Of a stretch of 64,000 nucleotides of DNA, positions 32,683 to 42,383 are shown piece by piece. This DNA is from Gilliamella bombi (GTDB lineage Bacteria > Pseudomonadota > Gammaproteobacteria > Enterobacterales > Orbaceae), in assembly GCF_900103255.1 (NCBI RefSeq), contig NZ_FMWS01000039.1, positions 1 to 64,000 on the forward strand. The letters run 5' to 3'. The notes beneath the pieces were generated by a model. The model ran no database searches, was not told where the DNA came from, and saw nothing but the letters and a program-made list of their open reading frames with translations. Positions within the stretch are counted from its first letter, which is position 1; each line of letters begins with the position of its first letter. Position numbers and translations under genes: made by a program.

Positions 32683-32757
32683 GGTGAACTGAACAAGGTT
32701 GACCTTACCGCCCACAAAGAAAACGGCGCTTCTTTCGAAGCCCTTGCTCGGCCCACC
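32683..32757 (-). ncRNA. C4-type antisense RNA, copy B
   Basis: 75 nt. GGUGGGCCGAGCAAGG (32757-32742) pairs with CCUUGUUCAGUUCACC (32698-32683), 16 positions with one C-A mismatch. The GAAA hairpin GCUUC/GAAGC (32741-32728) follows directly, as in copy A. AAGGUCAA (32706-32699) is perfectly complementary to UUGACCUU (32674-32667) and CACCACC (32686-32680) nearly so to GGAGGUG (32663-32657). Compensatory changes relative to copy A occur at three stem positions. The target sequences differ from copy A, so each RNA should be specific for its own gene. Confidence 0.82.
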
Positions 32758-32787
32758 GTAGAATAGGTATGACTAAGCGCACATAAA

Positions 32788-32806
32788 AATACCGCGCAGA
32801 GCGGTT
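32788..32806 (-). terminator. Terminator-like hairpin upstream of the C4 cassettes
   Basis: On the minus strand ACCGC, loop, GCGGT is followed by ATTTTTATG. It lies between the reconstituted tRNA-Cys and the C4 cassettes and could stop tRNA transcripts from entering them, replacing the host terminator moved to 65-83. The stem is only 5-6 bp. The rest of 32807-33012 holds the right arm site but no gene. Confidence 0.45.
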
Positions 32807-32947
32807 ATGCCCTTTGTGAGTCTCAAGAGGTCAATCTTGGCACTAGATTTTGCTAGCACAAAGCTAATCTATCGAAAGAGCATATCTATGTCAACAATTT
32901 ATTTTGAATATGTAGGAATGGATTATATACGATTATAAAAAAATTTC

Positions 32948-32965
32948 ACCGCCATTTTACCGCCA
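32948..32965. promoter_or_regulatory. Integrase arm-type site, right
   Basis: ACCGCCATTTTACCGCCA, identical to 241-258 and in the same orientation, 47 bp inside the right attachment core. The pair flanking both cores supports integrase arm binding. Confidence 0.65.
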
Positions 32966-33012
32966 CTTGTTATTATTCACTTCAGAAGTTGTTAGGTAAG
33001 TCGTTGATTTTT

Positions 33013-33060
33013 ATGGAGGCGCGTCCCGGAGTCGAACCGAGGTAGACGGATTTGCAATCC
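33013..33060. repeat. Right attachment core within tRNA-Cys
   Basis: Forty-eight bases identical to 101-148. Here the repeat continues into the 5' half of the tRNA, so this end keeps a working gene. Confidence 0.95.
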
Positions 33061-33087
33061 GCAGCATGGCCACTCTGCCAACGCGCC
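33014..33087 (-). tRNA. tRNA-Cys (anticodon GCA)
   Basis: 74 nt including an encoded CCA. The acceptor starts GGCGCGT and ends ACGCGCC; the anticodon loop reads GATTGCAAATC with GCA; GGTTCGACTCC forms the T loop. The 3' part is the prophage attachment core; the phage copy restored the gene on integration. Confidence 0.97.
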
Positions 33088-33278
33088 TTGATGGTCTATC
33101 TGAATAGGCTGCAAATATTATCACTGGCTTGACTAATCGTCAAGATTAAATAGATTATAATTACAGCAGTCACTTTATTTTTAACTAACCACAGTAAGAG
33201 TAAACAGCATATTCCCCAAAAAGATCGCACAAAATATGTGTTTAAATTTAATTTTATGCTAGAACAAATTGTACAATA

Positions 33279-33899
33279 TTATTCTGATGTTTCGGGATAT
33301 TTATAGATCCAGGTAATATCTGGATAATTAGCGAATGCATTTGGAAATAAATAAACACCACTTAGAAATGGAAAATTAATTGATTGCCAATTAACATTAA
33401 AATCAGGTTGAAATTTGATGATGGAATCAAAAAGTAACGTTGTACAATAAAGATGTGGCTCTTCACGGGGGGCTAATATGAAAGCTTCACCTTGCTTTGT
33501 TAAAAGATCATTAACAATTTGTTGTTGTTGCTCATTAGATATAAAATTAGGTCTTGCTATAGCATATGTTTCGGCTAGTTCTGGCGTTATAAACTCTGCT
33601 AAAGTTGATACAATAACTTGGTTAGGATGGTACTCATCATCGCTGGTCGTAGCATGAATAATTCTAATTTCTGGATTGATTGATATAATCATACCAATAT
33701 GTGAAAAATTACTACCACCTAATTGATTGACTATAAGACTATCGGTTTGTATACCTTTTCTAAAAATCCAATCGCCAACTTTTACTGAATGTGGTGTTTC
33801 GGTGGTTGGATTTGAAAAATGAACAGTATCATTAGCTAGAGCAAAATTTACTAGCATCATAATTAACATCATACAAAGATAATAGCAAGATCTCATCAA
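33279..33899 (-). CDS. YiiX/YebB-like permuted papain-fold hydrolase, secreted
   Basis: 206 residues with a signal peptide (MRSCYYLCMMLIMMLVNFAL). DWIFRKG, GGSNFSHIGMIISINP (His) and EEPHLYCTTLLFDSI (Cys) are the permuted NlpC/P60 arrangement of YiiX-type proteins. Possible envelope amidase or lipid hydrolase. First host gene beside the prophage. The 33088-33278 interval shows no gene. Confidence 0.75.
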   Translation of the reverse strand: MMRSCYYLCMMLIMMLVNFALANDTVHFSNPTTETPHSVKVGDWIFRKGIQTDSLIVNQLGGSNFSHIGMIISINPEIRIIHATTSDDEYHPNQVIVSTLAEFITPELAETYAIARPNFISNEQQQQIVNDLLTKQGEAFILAPREEPHLYCTTLLFDSIIKFQPDFNVNWQSINFPFLSGVYLFPNAFANYPDITWIYKYPETSE

Positions 33900-33914
33900 A
33901 AATCGTTTCTTAAT

Positions 33915-33944
33915 AAAAAAGGGTAATCACTATTTACCCTTTTT
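33915..33944 (-). terminator. Terminator after the DUF4878 gene
   Basis: AAAAAGGGTAA (33916-33926) with TTTACCCTTTTT (33933-33944). Read leftward the stem ends in a T-run. It follows the lipoprotein gene and precedes the hydrolase gene. Confidence 0.8.
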
Positions 33945-33985
33945 AGATTCTTCTAAAAACATAATCTATATTGACAATAATATAG

Positions 33986-34402
33986 CTATTTAAGATTAAT
34001 TAGCCATTTACCATCAGCTTTAATCACCGATATGTTTTTTTCCTCTTTTTTAGTAGCATCTTTAAAGATAACAGTAGTGCTAACTATTGCCATATTTTTT
34101 TCATCATTAGTATATTTTACGAGTTCAGATTCGACTTTATCAAGTCCTCCATGTTCATCAGCAAATTGTTTACCTCGCTGTAGTGCTTCTTGCATTTTGC
34201 TTTTAACGAACATTCGCATATCCATACCTTTGTTATCATCATCTTTAGGAAAATTGATGAGATTTATAACAGTATCTGAATCACCTTTGTAGATCGCTGA
34301 GATAAATTTTTCTGCTACTTGTTCAGGAGAATCATCATTCGAGCATGCTGTTACCATAAGTGCTAATAAGAAAATGCTTAAAAACTTTATTACTAATTTC
34401 AT
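33986..34402 (-). CDS. DUF4878-type lipoprotein
   Basis: 138 residues. Signal peptide with lipobox MVTAC (Cys about 20). SPEQVAEKFISAIYKGDSDT is the NTF2-like DUF4878 start, and the end (VIKADGKWLINLK) is the typical last strand. Periplasmic lipoprotein of unknown role. A GGAA ribosome site precedes the ATG. Confidence 0.8.
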   Translation of the reverse strand: MKLVIKFLSIFLLALMVTACSNDDSPEQVAEKFISAIYKGDSDTVINLINFPKDDDNKGMDMRMFVKSKMQEALQRGKQFADEHGGLDKVESELVKYTNDEKNMAIVSTTVIFKDATKKEEKNISVIKADGKWLINLK

Positions 34403-34548
34403 TTTTATTTCCGTTCCTAATATTATTTATGTTTAATATTAATATGTTAAAATTATGCTCCTAAATTGAATCCACAGAAAGAATCACAGAAAGCGACAAA
34501 ATAATACTATATAATCAAATAATTGCAAAGTAATATGGAATAATAACA

Positions 34549-35256
34549 CTATTTAAAATTTAAAAGGATATCTTGCCAACTTTGATCTAATTTAGCTTCA
34601 ATAATCATTGGTTTATGTTGGATTGGATGTTTGATTTCAAGTTTGCTTGCATGTAACATCAATCGTTTGATATTAAAATAAGTTGCAAATGCACGATTTT
34701 GATGTAAATCACCATGTTTGCTATCCCCCAATATCGGATGGAAAATATGTTTCATATGGCGACGTAGTTGATGTTTACGACCGGTTTGTGGTTTTAATTC
34801 AACAAAACTATACCTTGCTGTTTCAAATTTGCCAACCTTAATCGGAACTTCAATTTTGCTGATAGATTTGTAAAATGTGACGGCATCTTGTGCTGGTTTA
34901 TTCTTATTAGTAAATTTATCTGCAATTTTATCTAATTCTTCAACTAACGGGTAATCAATCACCGCTTCCCCCTCAAGATAACCTCGCACTATTGCATGAT
35001 ACGTTTTTTCAATTTGTTTTTTTGCAAATTCTTCTGACATAATTCTTGCTACATCACTAGAAAGGGCAAACAACAAAACACCAGAGGTTGGTCTATCTAG
35101 CCTATGTATAGGGAAGACATGTTGACCGATTTGATCACGCAATGTTTGCATCACAACAACTGTTTCAGTTTTATCTAACCAACTGCGATGCACAAGCCAA
35201 CCAGATGGTTTGTTAATGGCAATTAAGTCATCATCTTGATAAAGAATTTCAAACAT
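34549..35256 (-). CDS. truC: tRNA pseudouridine(65) synthase TruC
   Basis: 235 residues, RluA family. The catalytic aspartate lies in HRLDRPTSGVLLFAL (about 53-67). LKPQTGRKHQLRRHMKHIFH then PILGDSKHGD are typical of TruC. It modifies U65 in tRNA. In E. coli truC is next to yqcC; here the YqcC domain is instead fused to AmpD at 55461-56339. Confidence 0.9.
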   Translation of the reverse strand: MFEILYQDDDLIAINKPSGWLVHRSWLDKTETVVVMQTLRDQIGQHVFPIHRLDRPTSGVLLFALSSDVARIMSEEFAKKQIEKTYHAIVRGYLEGEAVIDYPLVEELDKIADKFTNKNKPAQDAVTFYKSISKIEVPIKVGKFETARYSFVELKPQTGRKHQLRRHMKHIFHPILGDSKHGDLHQNRAFATYFNIKRLMLHASKLEIKHPIQHKPMIIEAKLDQSWQDILLNFK

Positions 35257-35278
35257 AGAATATTTATTAAAATATCAA

Positions 35279-36097
35279 TTATAAAAAGAGTTCTTCAAGC
35301 TCTTTAGCTATACTAGGGCCGTTATTATCACCAATGGCATAATTCGCTTTGGCTTTCACTTCATCATCAGCATTACCCATCGCAATCCCTAATCCAGCAA
35401 TAGATAACATACTTATGTCATTATAACTGTCACCAAAAGCGACTATTTCGCTTAAATCAATATTTTCGTGCTCTGCCCAGTGAGTTAACCCATTCCCTTT
35501 AGTATTTCCTTTAACTGCTACATCTGCTCGATTTGTCCAAGACCATTCACACGAAAACACTCCTAAGGAATCAACTGCATTTGAAAATTGTTGTAAAGCA
35601 GGTATATTATGACTACTTGTTGCAAATTTAAAAATAGCGTCAGATTGCTCAATAACTTTTTCAAAATCATCTACTTTTTTAATTTCAGGTTGTAAAAACT
35701 CAGGCAATGATTTAACCCACTTAAAAAAGCTTTCTAGATGATCATCTAACAATTCATAAGTCATCATTTTATCAGTATAAATTAATGTATGAATACCATA
35801 TTGATTGACAAGATTTAGTAGCATTCGAGCCTGATCTTTCGTCATTGGTTTAGCGGCAAAAGCGTTTTGTTTCTCAAAATCATAGAGATAAGATCCATTA
35901 CAACAAATTGCCGGGGTTGATAATTTGAGCTGATAGTAATAAGGATAAATTACAGAATGATGCCGCCCTGAAACTAAAATAACTTTCACACCTTTAGCTG
36001 TAATTTTTTCAATGGCCGCTATTGTTTCTGGTAAAATTAAACGATTGCCGGCTAACAACGTACCATCCATATCAAAGGCTACGGCTTTATACTTCAT
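35279..36097 (-). CDS. Cof-type HAD-IIB phosphatase
   Basis: 272 residues. Motif I FDMDGTLL (8-15), motif II VSGRHH (about 42-47), motif III lysine in VKGNTKGNGL and motif IV FGDSYNDISML match HAD-IIB sugar or cofactor phosphatases such as YidA and YigL. The substrate cannot be set from the sequence. It lies 22 bp upstream of truC and is likely co-transcribed with it. Confidence 0.88.
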   Translation of the reverse strand: MKYKAVAFDMDGTLLAGNRLILPETIAAIEKITAKGVKVILVSGRHHSVIYPYYYQLKLSTPAICCNGSYLYDFEKQNAFAAKPMTKDQARMLLNLVNQYGIHTLIYTDKMMTYELLDDHLESFFKWVKSLPEFLQPEIKKVDDFEKVIEQSDAIFKFATSSHNIPALQQFSNAVDSLGVFSCEWSWTNRADVAVKGNTKGNGLTHWAEHENIDLSEIVAFGDSYNDISMLSIAGLGIAMGNADDEVKAKANYAIGDNNGPSIAKELEELFL

Positions 36098-36163
36098 ATA
36101 ATACCTCTTCTCATTTCTGATCTTAGCTATAAAGACTGACTAAGTACTAAAAGTTCAATAAAA

Positions 36164-36769
36164 TTATAATTCTATTTTTTGACGACCAACAAACGAATGC
36201 GATAAGGTGGTACCATCTACCATTTCGAGTTCACCACCAACTGGAACACCATGAGCTATTCTTGTTGCTGTTACATTAAACTCTGCACACATTTGCGCAA
36301 TATAATTAGCTGTTGCATCACCTTCGACGGTGGGATTAGTGGCTAAAATAACTTCGCTAATCGACTCTGAAGATAGTTTTTTTTTCAATAAATCAAGACC
36401 TATATCACTAGGCCCAATACCATCTAAAGGTGATAAATGCCCTAATAATACAAAATAGCGACCACTATACTGCCCAGTTTGTTCAATGGCTACTATATCT
36501 GCTGGAGTTTCAACCACACAAAGCTGTTCACTACTTTGACGACGAGCATTTGCACAAATAGTACAGGTTTCTTGTTCGGTAAAAGTTCGGCATTCCTTGC
36601 AATGGCCGATATTTATCATTGCTTCATGTAGCTCATGAGCTAATTTAATGCCACCTTGTCGATTTCGTTGTAATAAATGAAAGGCCATTCGTTGCGCCGA
36701 TTTTGGACCAACGCCAGGTAAACAACGCAATGCTTCCATAAGTGATTCTAATAATGGGCTTATTTGCAT
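36164..36769 (-). CDS. recR: Recombination mediator RecR
   Basis: 201 residues (E. coli 201). Helix-hairpin-helix [20 protein letters not shown], zinc finger [20 protein letters not shown] and Toprim [20 protein letters not shown]. It loads RecA with RecFO at gaps. Not next to dnaX-ybaB, where it usually lies in enterobacteria. Confidence 0.96.
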   Translation of the reverse strand: MQISPLLESLMEALRCLPGVGPKSAQRMAFHLLQRNRQGGIKLAHELHEAMINIGHCKECRTFTEQETCTICANARRQSSEQLCVVETPADIVAIEQTGQYSGRYFVLLGHLSPLDGIGPSDIGLDLLKKKLSSESISEVILATNPTVEGDATANYIAQMCAEFNVTATRIAHGVPVGGELEMVDGTTLSHSFVGRQKIEL

Positions 36770-36980
36770 GAATTATTTGGTTTCCACATATTTGAGTTTT
36801 AAGATAATAATACCTTTTTTAAAAAATCTATCAAACAAGAATTATTCTATTGTTTAATTAACTAACGATAAAATCAAAAAGATTGCAGAAAATAAGTAGG
36901 TAGGATGTTACATAACGTACAATCTATGTTATAAAAGCACATATTCAAATATATAACATTATTATGTATAAATTTTTAGA

Positions 36981-37583
36981 CTATCTTTTGTTCTTGCTAC
37001 GATGATAACTTTTTGGTTCTTCACCTTTAAAAAGGCGCATAATGTTATTATTATGTCGAACAATAATCAAACAAGAAAGCATTGCAACTGGTAAAGTAAG
37101 CTCAGGTTTGAATAACCAAACATAAAATGGCGCCATAAGAAAACCAACAACTGCAGCCACCGAAGAATATCCTGTAATTAGTAAAGTAAGTAACCAAGTT
37201 AAAATAAAGCAACCTGTAAAATCAAACCCAATTGGAGCCATCATACCTAACGCAGTTGCAACTCCTTTTCCTCCACGAAAATGAAAAAAACAGGGGAAAA
37301 TATGTCCTAAACAAGCAAAAATACCAATAATACCTAAAAAGAAAGGTGTAATACCAAGCCGATATGAAATATAAACAGGAATTGTACCTTTTAACATATC
37401 AAAGATTAAAACAAAAATGGCTGGTAATTTGCCATTGAGTCGTAAAATATTGGTTGCTCCAGGATTGTGAGATCCATGTTCTGAAGGATTAGGTAAATGC
37501 ATGATGCGACTAATAATCATTGCACCAGAAAGCGAGCCCAAAATATAGGCGACTATGATCATCAATACAATTAGCAATGTCAA
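36981..37583 (-). CDS. plsY: Glycerol-3-phosphate acyltransferase PlsY
   Basis: About 200 residues. Membrane protein with [33 protein letters not shown] and [12 protein letters not shown], the three PlsY motifs. It acylates glycerol-3-phosphate with acyl-phosphate. TTG 37583 has GAAAGGGG at good spacing; GTG 37607 and ATG 37562 are alternatives. Bases 36770-36980 hold no gene. Confidence 0.93.
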   Translation of the reverse strand: MTLLIVLMIIVAYILGSLSGAMIISRIMHLPNPSEHGSHNPGATNILRLNGKLPAIFVLIFDMLKGTIPVYISYRLGITPFFLGIIGIFACLGHIFPCFFHFRGGKGVATALGMMAPIGFDFTGCFILTWLLTLLITGYSSVAAVVGFLMAPFYVWLFKPELTLPVAMLSCLIIVRHNNNIMRLFKGEEPKSYHRSKNKR

Positions 37584-37712
37584 AATACAACCCCTTTCAT
37601 CAACCACACCATGCTGATAATTGCACTTAAGAATCTTACCAAACTCGTCGCAAATCCAGTTTCTGTCTATTTTCAGTACTTATTTAACTATAATATTAAT
37701 TAAAGTATATAA

Positions 37713-37744
37713 AAAGACTGGGCGTTGCTCCTCGCCCGTTCTTT
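37713..37744 (-). terminator. uvrA terminator
   Basis: Read leftward AAAGAaCGGGCG, loop, CGCCCaGTCTTT then TTATAT, just after the uvrA stop. A compact intrinsic terminator. Confidence 0.82.
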
Positions 37745-37765
37745 ATATGCTAATTAATAATAATC

Positions 37766-40612
37766 CTAGACTACTTTTTGTTTTTCCAACAACGGTTTTA
37801 AATATTTTCCAGTGAAGGAATGTTTAGATTTCGCAACCTCTTCTGGCGTCCCTTCGGCAATAATTTCCCCGCCACCATTACCACCTTCTGGTCCTAAGTC
37901 CACAATCCAGTCTGCTGTTTTAACTACATCCAAATTATGCTCGATAACAACGATAGTATTGCCTTTATCTCGCAAAGAATGTAATTGCGTTAATAATTGT
38001 TTCACATCAGCAAAATGTAGCCCAGTTGTTGGTTCATCTAAGATATACAAAGTACGACCAGTATCTCGCTTAGATAATTCTTTTGCAAGTTTTACTCGTT
38101 GCGCTTCACCACCCGATAATGTTGTTGCTGACTGTCCAATGGTAATATAAGAAAGCCCAACATCAATCAATGTTTGCAGTTTGCGTGCTATCATTGGCAC
38201 GGCATCGAAAAACTCGCGACCTTCTTCAACTGTCATATTTAAAATTTCGTTAATAGACTTTCCTTTATATTTGATCTCTAGGGTCTCACGGTTATAGCGA
38301 GCACCATGACACTGATCACAAGGAACATAAATATCAGGCAAAAAGTGCATTTCAACTTTGATTAAACCATCACCTTGACAAGCTTCACAGCGTCCACCCT
38401 TAACATTAAAACTAAAGCGACCTGGATTATAGCCTCGAGCTCGAGATTCTGGTACACCAGCATAAAGTTCACGAATAGAAGTAAAAAATCCAGTATAAGT
38501 TGCTGGATTAGAACGTGGCGTACGTCCAATTGGGCTTTGGTCAATCGCAATTACTTTATCAAAATGGTTAAGTCCTTTGATTGATTTATAGGGTGCTATT
38601 TCAGTTTTTTCTGCACCATTGAGTTCGTTTTGGGCAAGGGGATATAAGGTATCATTAATTAAGGTTGATTTTCCCGAGCCCGATACACCAGTGATACATG
38701 TAAATAAGCCAACTGGAATATTTAATGTCACATCTTTAAGATTATTGCCGGTTGCACCAATAAGTGATAATATTTTTTTCTTATCGACTTTGGTGCGAAT
38801 AGTTGGTATTTCAATTTTTTCTTTACCGGATAAATATTTTCCTGTTAAAGATGTTTTACATGCCATTATTTGTTTGGGTGTTCCCTGAGCAACAACTTCA
38901 CCACCATGAACCCCTGCCCCAGGACCAATATCAATTACATAATCAGCAGCCATAATAGCTTCTTCATCATGTTCAACGACTATAACAGTATTACCTAAGT
39001 CACGTAAATGCGTTAAAGTGTCAATCAGACGAGTATTATCTCGCTGATGCAATCCAATAGAAGGTTCATCTAGCACATACATCACGCCAACAAGACCTGC
39101 ACCAATTTGGCTTGCTAATCGAATACGTTGTGCTTCACCACCTGATAATGTTTCAGCGGATCTTGAAAGCGTTAAATAGTTAAGTCCAACGTTAATCAAA
39201 AATTGTAAACGATCGTTGATCTCTTTCAAAATTTTTTCTGCAATTTGAGCTCGTTGCCCAGTCAATGTCAATTTATCAAAAAAATCCTTGGCTTGTTGCG
39301 TACTTAACTCACTAATTGTTGGTAAATTTGTATCATTAATAAACACATTTCTTGCTGCCGTACATAACCTAGAACCACCACAACAAGGACAAGGTCGATG
39401 GCTAATATATTTTGCTAGCTCTTCACGGATAGTTTGTGATTCAGTTTCTTTATACCGACGAGCTAAATTATTAATAATCCCTTCAAATGGATGTTTACGC
39501 TTAACCACATCACCACGATCGTTTGAATAAACAAACTGAATTTCGGTATTACCTGAACCATTTAATAAAATGTCTTTTATCTTTTCAGGTAATTTTTCAT
39601 ACGGTTTATCAATGTCAAACTTATAATGATCCGCTAATGATTTTAGCATCTGGAAATAGTAAAAATTGCGACGGTCCCAACCTTTAATCGCACCAGCAGC
39701 TAATGAAACTTCTGGCATCTGAACAATACGTTTTTGATCAAAATATTGTTGCACCCCCAAACCATCACACTCAGGGCACGCACCAGCGGGATTATTGAAC
39801 GAGAATAATCTCGGCTCTAATTCAGAAATACTGTAACCACAAATAGGACAAGCAAAATTAGCCGAAAACAAATATTCTTCAGCTTGTGGATCATCCAAAT
39901 TGGCCACTTTAGCAATACCATTAGTGATCGAAAGAACCGTTTCAATCGACTCTGCTAAACGAAGTTTTAAGTCGTCACGAATACGAAAACGATCAACAAC
40001 AACTTCAATGGTATGTTTTTTTTGCAATTCAAGAATTGGCGGATCAGAAAGATCATATACATCACCATCCACTCGTACCCGAATATAACCACTAGCAGCA
40101 AGTTGCTCGAACAGTTTAACAAACTCCCCTTTACGCTCAGTAACCACAGGGGCAAGTAGCATATAACGATTATCAGTTGGTAACGCCATGATGCTATCGA
40201 CCATCTGTGATATCGTTTGTGCAGCTAACGGTAAATGATGATTTGGACAACGAGGTTCTCCAATTCGAGCAAAAAGCAAACGTAAGTAATCATAAATTTC
40301 AGTGATAGTTCCTACTGTCGAACGAGGGTTATGCGAAGTTGATTTTTGCTCGATCGAAATTGCAGGTGATAATCCTTCAATATGATCTACATCAGGTTTT
40401 TCCATCAATGATAAAAACTGACGAGCATACGCCGACAACGATTCAACATAGCGTCGTTGCCCTTCGGCATATAAAGTATCAAATGCTAACGAAGATTTAC
40501 CTGATCCAGAAAGACCTGTAATAACAACTAATTTATCTCTTGGAATGGTTACATTAATGTTTTTTAGATTGTGCGTTCTCGCACCACGAATATCGATATC
40601 TTTGATTGACAT
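37766..40612 (-). CDS. uvrA: UvrABC excision nuclease subunit A
   Basis: 948 residues from ATG 40612 (AGAGA upstream; an in-frame ATG at 40642 would add ten residues). Two ABC ATPase modules: Walker [10 protein letters not shown] near 31-39 and GVSGSGKST near 640, each with LSGGEAQR signatures. Zinc modules are [14 protein letters not shown]...CPEC and CEACQGDG...CDQCHG. DNA damage recognition in nucleotide excision repair. A LexA box lies 48 bp upstream. Confidence 0.97.
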   Translation of the reverse strand: MSIKDIDIRGARTHNLKNINVTIPRDKLVVITGLSGSGKSSLAFDTLYAEGQRRYVESLSAYARQFLSLMEKPDVDHIEGLSPAISIEQKSTSHNPRSTVGTITEIYDYLRLLFARIGEPRCPNHHLPLAAQTISQMVDSIMALPTDNRYMLLAPVVTERKGEFVKLFEQLAASGYIRVRVDGDVYDLSDPPILELQKKHTIEVVVDRFRIRDDLKLRLAESIETVLSITNGIAKVANLDDPQAEEYLFSANFACPICGYSISELEPRLFSFNNPAGACPECDGLGVQQYFDQKRIVQMPEVSLAAGAIKGWDRRNFYYFQMLKSLADHYKFDIDKPYEKLPEKIKDILLNGSGNTEIQFVYSNDRGDVVKRKHPFEGIINNLARRYKETESQTIREELAKYISHRPCPCCGGSRLCTAARNVFINDTNLPTISELSTQQAKDFFDKLTLTGQRAQIAEKILKEINDRLQFLINVGLNYLTLSRSAETLSGGEAQRIRLASQIGAGLVGVMYVLDEPSIGLHQRDNTRLIDTLTHLRDLGNTVIVVEHDEEAIMAADYVIDIGPGAGVHGGEVVAQGTPKQIMACKTSLTGKYLSGKEKIEIPTIRTKVDKKKILSLIGATGNNLKDVTLNIPVGLFTCITGVSGSGKSTLINDTLYPLAQNELNGAEKTEIAPYKSIKGLNHFDKVIAIDQSPIGRTPRSNPATYTGFFTSIRELYAGVPESRARGYNPGRFSFNVKGGRCEACQGDGLIKVEMHFLPDIYVPCDQCHGARYNRETLEIKYKGKSINEILNMTVEEGREFFDAVPMIARKLQTLIDVGLSYITIGQSATTLSGGEAQRVKLAKELSKRDTGRTLYILDEPTTGLHFADVKQLLTQLHSLRDKGNTIVVIEHNLDVVKTADWIVDLGPEGGNGGGEIIAEGTPEEVAKSKHSFTGKYLKPLLEKQKVV

Positions 40613-40657
40613 AGATCTCTTCTTTTTTGTGTTTTTAAACAAAATGGATAGAAAATT

Positions 40658-40677
40658 AACTGTATATTATACCAGTA
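40658..40677. promoter_or_regulatory. LexA box upstream of uvrA
   Basis: AACTGTATATTATACCAGTA fits CTG-N10-CAG with an AT-rich core. uvrA is SOS-regulated in E. coli. This host site shows that the LexA consensus assumed for the prophage sites holds in this genome. Confidence 0.8.
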
Positions 40678-40799
40678 ACATTTGATTAAATATACAACTA
40701 TATAGCTGAATATACTACTTGACTAATTTTATACTAAAACACAGTGTTACCTGAAACTTTTTGACAAAAAATAAACTAAAATTTTTATTTCTACAGCAG

Positions 40800-40823
40800 A
40801 AAAAAACGGTCATTAATGACCGT
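40800..40823 (-). terminator. kdgK operon terminator
   Basis: ACGGTCATTAATGACCGT (40806-40823), a perfect palindrome, is followed leftward by a run of T. It ends the yhcH-kdgK transcript. Confidence 0.85.
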
Positions 40824-40839
40824 CATTTGTTGATTTAAC

Positions 40840-41775
40840 TTAGTATATCAATTTTGGAGTCGCATCAACAGGAATAATTGCGCCGCGATATTGTATAACC
40901 GTGCCAGCCACCAAATGCCCCTGTAATGCTGACTGAGAAGGGTTCCTTCCACTTAAACGAGCCCCAAGATATCCAGCACTAAATGAATCACCAGCGGCCG
41001 TAGTATCAATCACTTTATCTTTAGTAATTTTATTAGCAGGAACTTCAAAACGACCATCAGCAGAATCAATAATACAGTTATCACTGCCACGTTTAATAAC
41101 AATTTCAGTTACACCAAATTGTTTTGTACGCTCAATAATTTGCTCATAAGGTAGCTTACCCCATAATAAATCTTCGTCATCTAATGTTAAAAATGCAATA
41201 TCTGTAAAGCTAAGAATATCAGCATAAACACTACGAGCCAAATCAAGGCTACTCCATAAACATGGACGAAAATTATTATCAAAAATAACTTTACCACCAT
41301 TAGCTTTAACACGTTTTAAAAGATCTAATAACTTAAGGATACTTTCAGCATCTAAAATAGCAATACTAATACCGCTCAAATATACATAATCATAATGTTC
41401 AATTTGCTGAATTATTCTATCTGTTTCAGTTGTTTTCAACCAAAATTTAGCAGCAGCATCATTACGCCAATAATAAAAAGACCGTTCACCATGTTCATCA
41501 GTAACAATAGAATAAAGCCCCGGCATTTTATCAGACATTCTTTGAACTAAATCTATTTGAATGTTTTCTGTTTGCCAACAATCTAACATTTCTTGACTGA
41601 AGGGATCGGTACCAAGCCCGGTTACATAATGTATTGAAAAATCATTATCTTTTAGTAAACGAGACAAATAAACCGATGTATTAAGCGTATCACCACCAAA
41701 ACCACGCGTAGTCGAATCCTGATTCATCGACAATTCAATCATACATTCGCCAATAACAGCTATTTTTGTAGTCAT
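40840..41775 (-). CDS. kdgK: 2-keto-3-deoxygluconate kinase
   Basis: 311 residues (E. coli 309). PfkB family: IAVIGECMIELSM, RGFGGDTLNTSVYLSR and the C-terminal DTTAAGDSFSAGYLGARLSG with the catalytic Asp. GERSFYYWRNDAAAKFWL is specific to KDG kinases. It phosphorylates KDG to KDPG in pectin and uronate catabolism, which fits a gut bacterium feeding on pollen. Operon with the YhcH-like gene 25 bp upstream. Confidence 0.92.
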   Translation of the reverse strand: MTTKIAVIGECMIELSMNQDSTTRGFGGDTLNTSVYLSRLLKDNDFSIHYVTGLGTDPFSQEMLDCWQTENIQIDLVQRMSDKMPGLYSIVTDEHGERSFYYWRNDAAAKFWLKTTETDRIIQQIEHYDYVYLSGISIAILDAESILKLLDLLKRVKANGGKVIFDNNFRPCLWSSLDLARSVYADILSFTDIAFLTLDDEDLLWGKLPYEQIIERTKQFGVTEIVIKRGSDNCIIDSADGRFEVPANKITKDKVIDTTAAGDSFSAGYLGARLSGRNPSQSALQGHLVAGTVIQYRGAIIPVDATPKLIY

Positions 41776-41800
41776 AATATACTTATCATCTTTAACCTTT

Positions 41801-42271
41801 TTATAAATAATCTAACGCGATTTTTACCACAACTTTGCGAACTGTTTCGATATTATTATCAATTGCACAAAGCGGTTTATGCACTTCATTAGGTAAAAAC
41901 ACGATAAAATCATTTGGGTGTAATATCAACAAGGTCTCTTCTTTTGGTGTTTCGATAAAGGCAATATCATTTTCTACTAATTTATTATCTAACACTTTTG
42001 TATATGGCGGTAACGTACTTACTGCCATACCCTCTTGCCCAACTAAAACAATCTGAACGTCAATATATTTTTCATGATATTCCGGATTAACGTCATGAAT
42101 ATGTCGCGATGTACTATCTGACACCATAAAAAACATATTATCACCATCAATATCGTAACGCCCCACAGGCGTGTTATTATTGACATTATCTTTAATATAT
42201 TCAATTGATTGTTTAATTTTTTCGGGTAAATAAGGAACTAACCCTAAATGATTAATATTACCTAAAATCAT
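41801..42271 (-). CDS. YhcH/YjgK/YiaL family protein
   Basis: 156 residues. MILGNINHLGLVPYLPEKIK, ENDMFFMV-like DGDNMFFMVSDS, HEKYIDVQIVLVGQE and FLPNEVHKPLCA with metal-binding His match the DUF386 cupin-like family tied to sugar-acid or sialic acid use. Its link with kdgK suggests a role in uronate-derived sugar handling. Confidence 0.88.
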   Translation of the reverse strand: MILGNINHLGLVPYLPEKIKQSIEYIKDNVNNNTPVGRYDIDGDNMFFMVSDSTSRHIHDVNPEYHEKYIDVQIVLVGQEGMAVSTLPPYTKVLDNKLVENDIAFIETPKEETLLILHPNDFIVFLPNEVHKPLCAIDNNIETVRKVVVKIALDYL

Positions 42272-42383
42272 ACCAAATTATCCTTAAAAATATTGATGAA
42301 AATTAATACAAATAACCAAATTAGTTATAACTAACTTCTACTATGATAAATTTAATTAGATTGATAAAGAGTATATACATAAG

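Larger units (their letters stand above)
101..33060. mobile_element. P2-like prophage integrated in tRNA-Cys
   Basis: A perfect 48-bp direct repeat (101-148 and 33013-33060) bounds a 32.9-kb block. The block has a tyrosine integrase next to one end, divergent repressor and Cox-like operons, a GpA initiator, and a full set of P2-order head, lysis and tail genes including terminase, portal, capsid, sheath, tube, tape measure, baseplate and Ogr. The repeat is the 3' part of tRNA-Cys and the tRNA stays complete at the right end. No structural gene looks interrupted, so the element may be inducible. Cargo lies in three places typical of P2-like phages: inside the repressor operon (PIN-like), between GpA and portal (HNH), and between ogr and the attachment site (C4 RNA cassettes). 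Confidence 0.97.
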
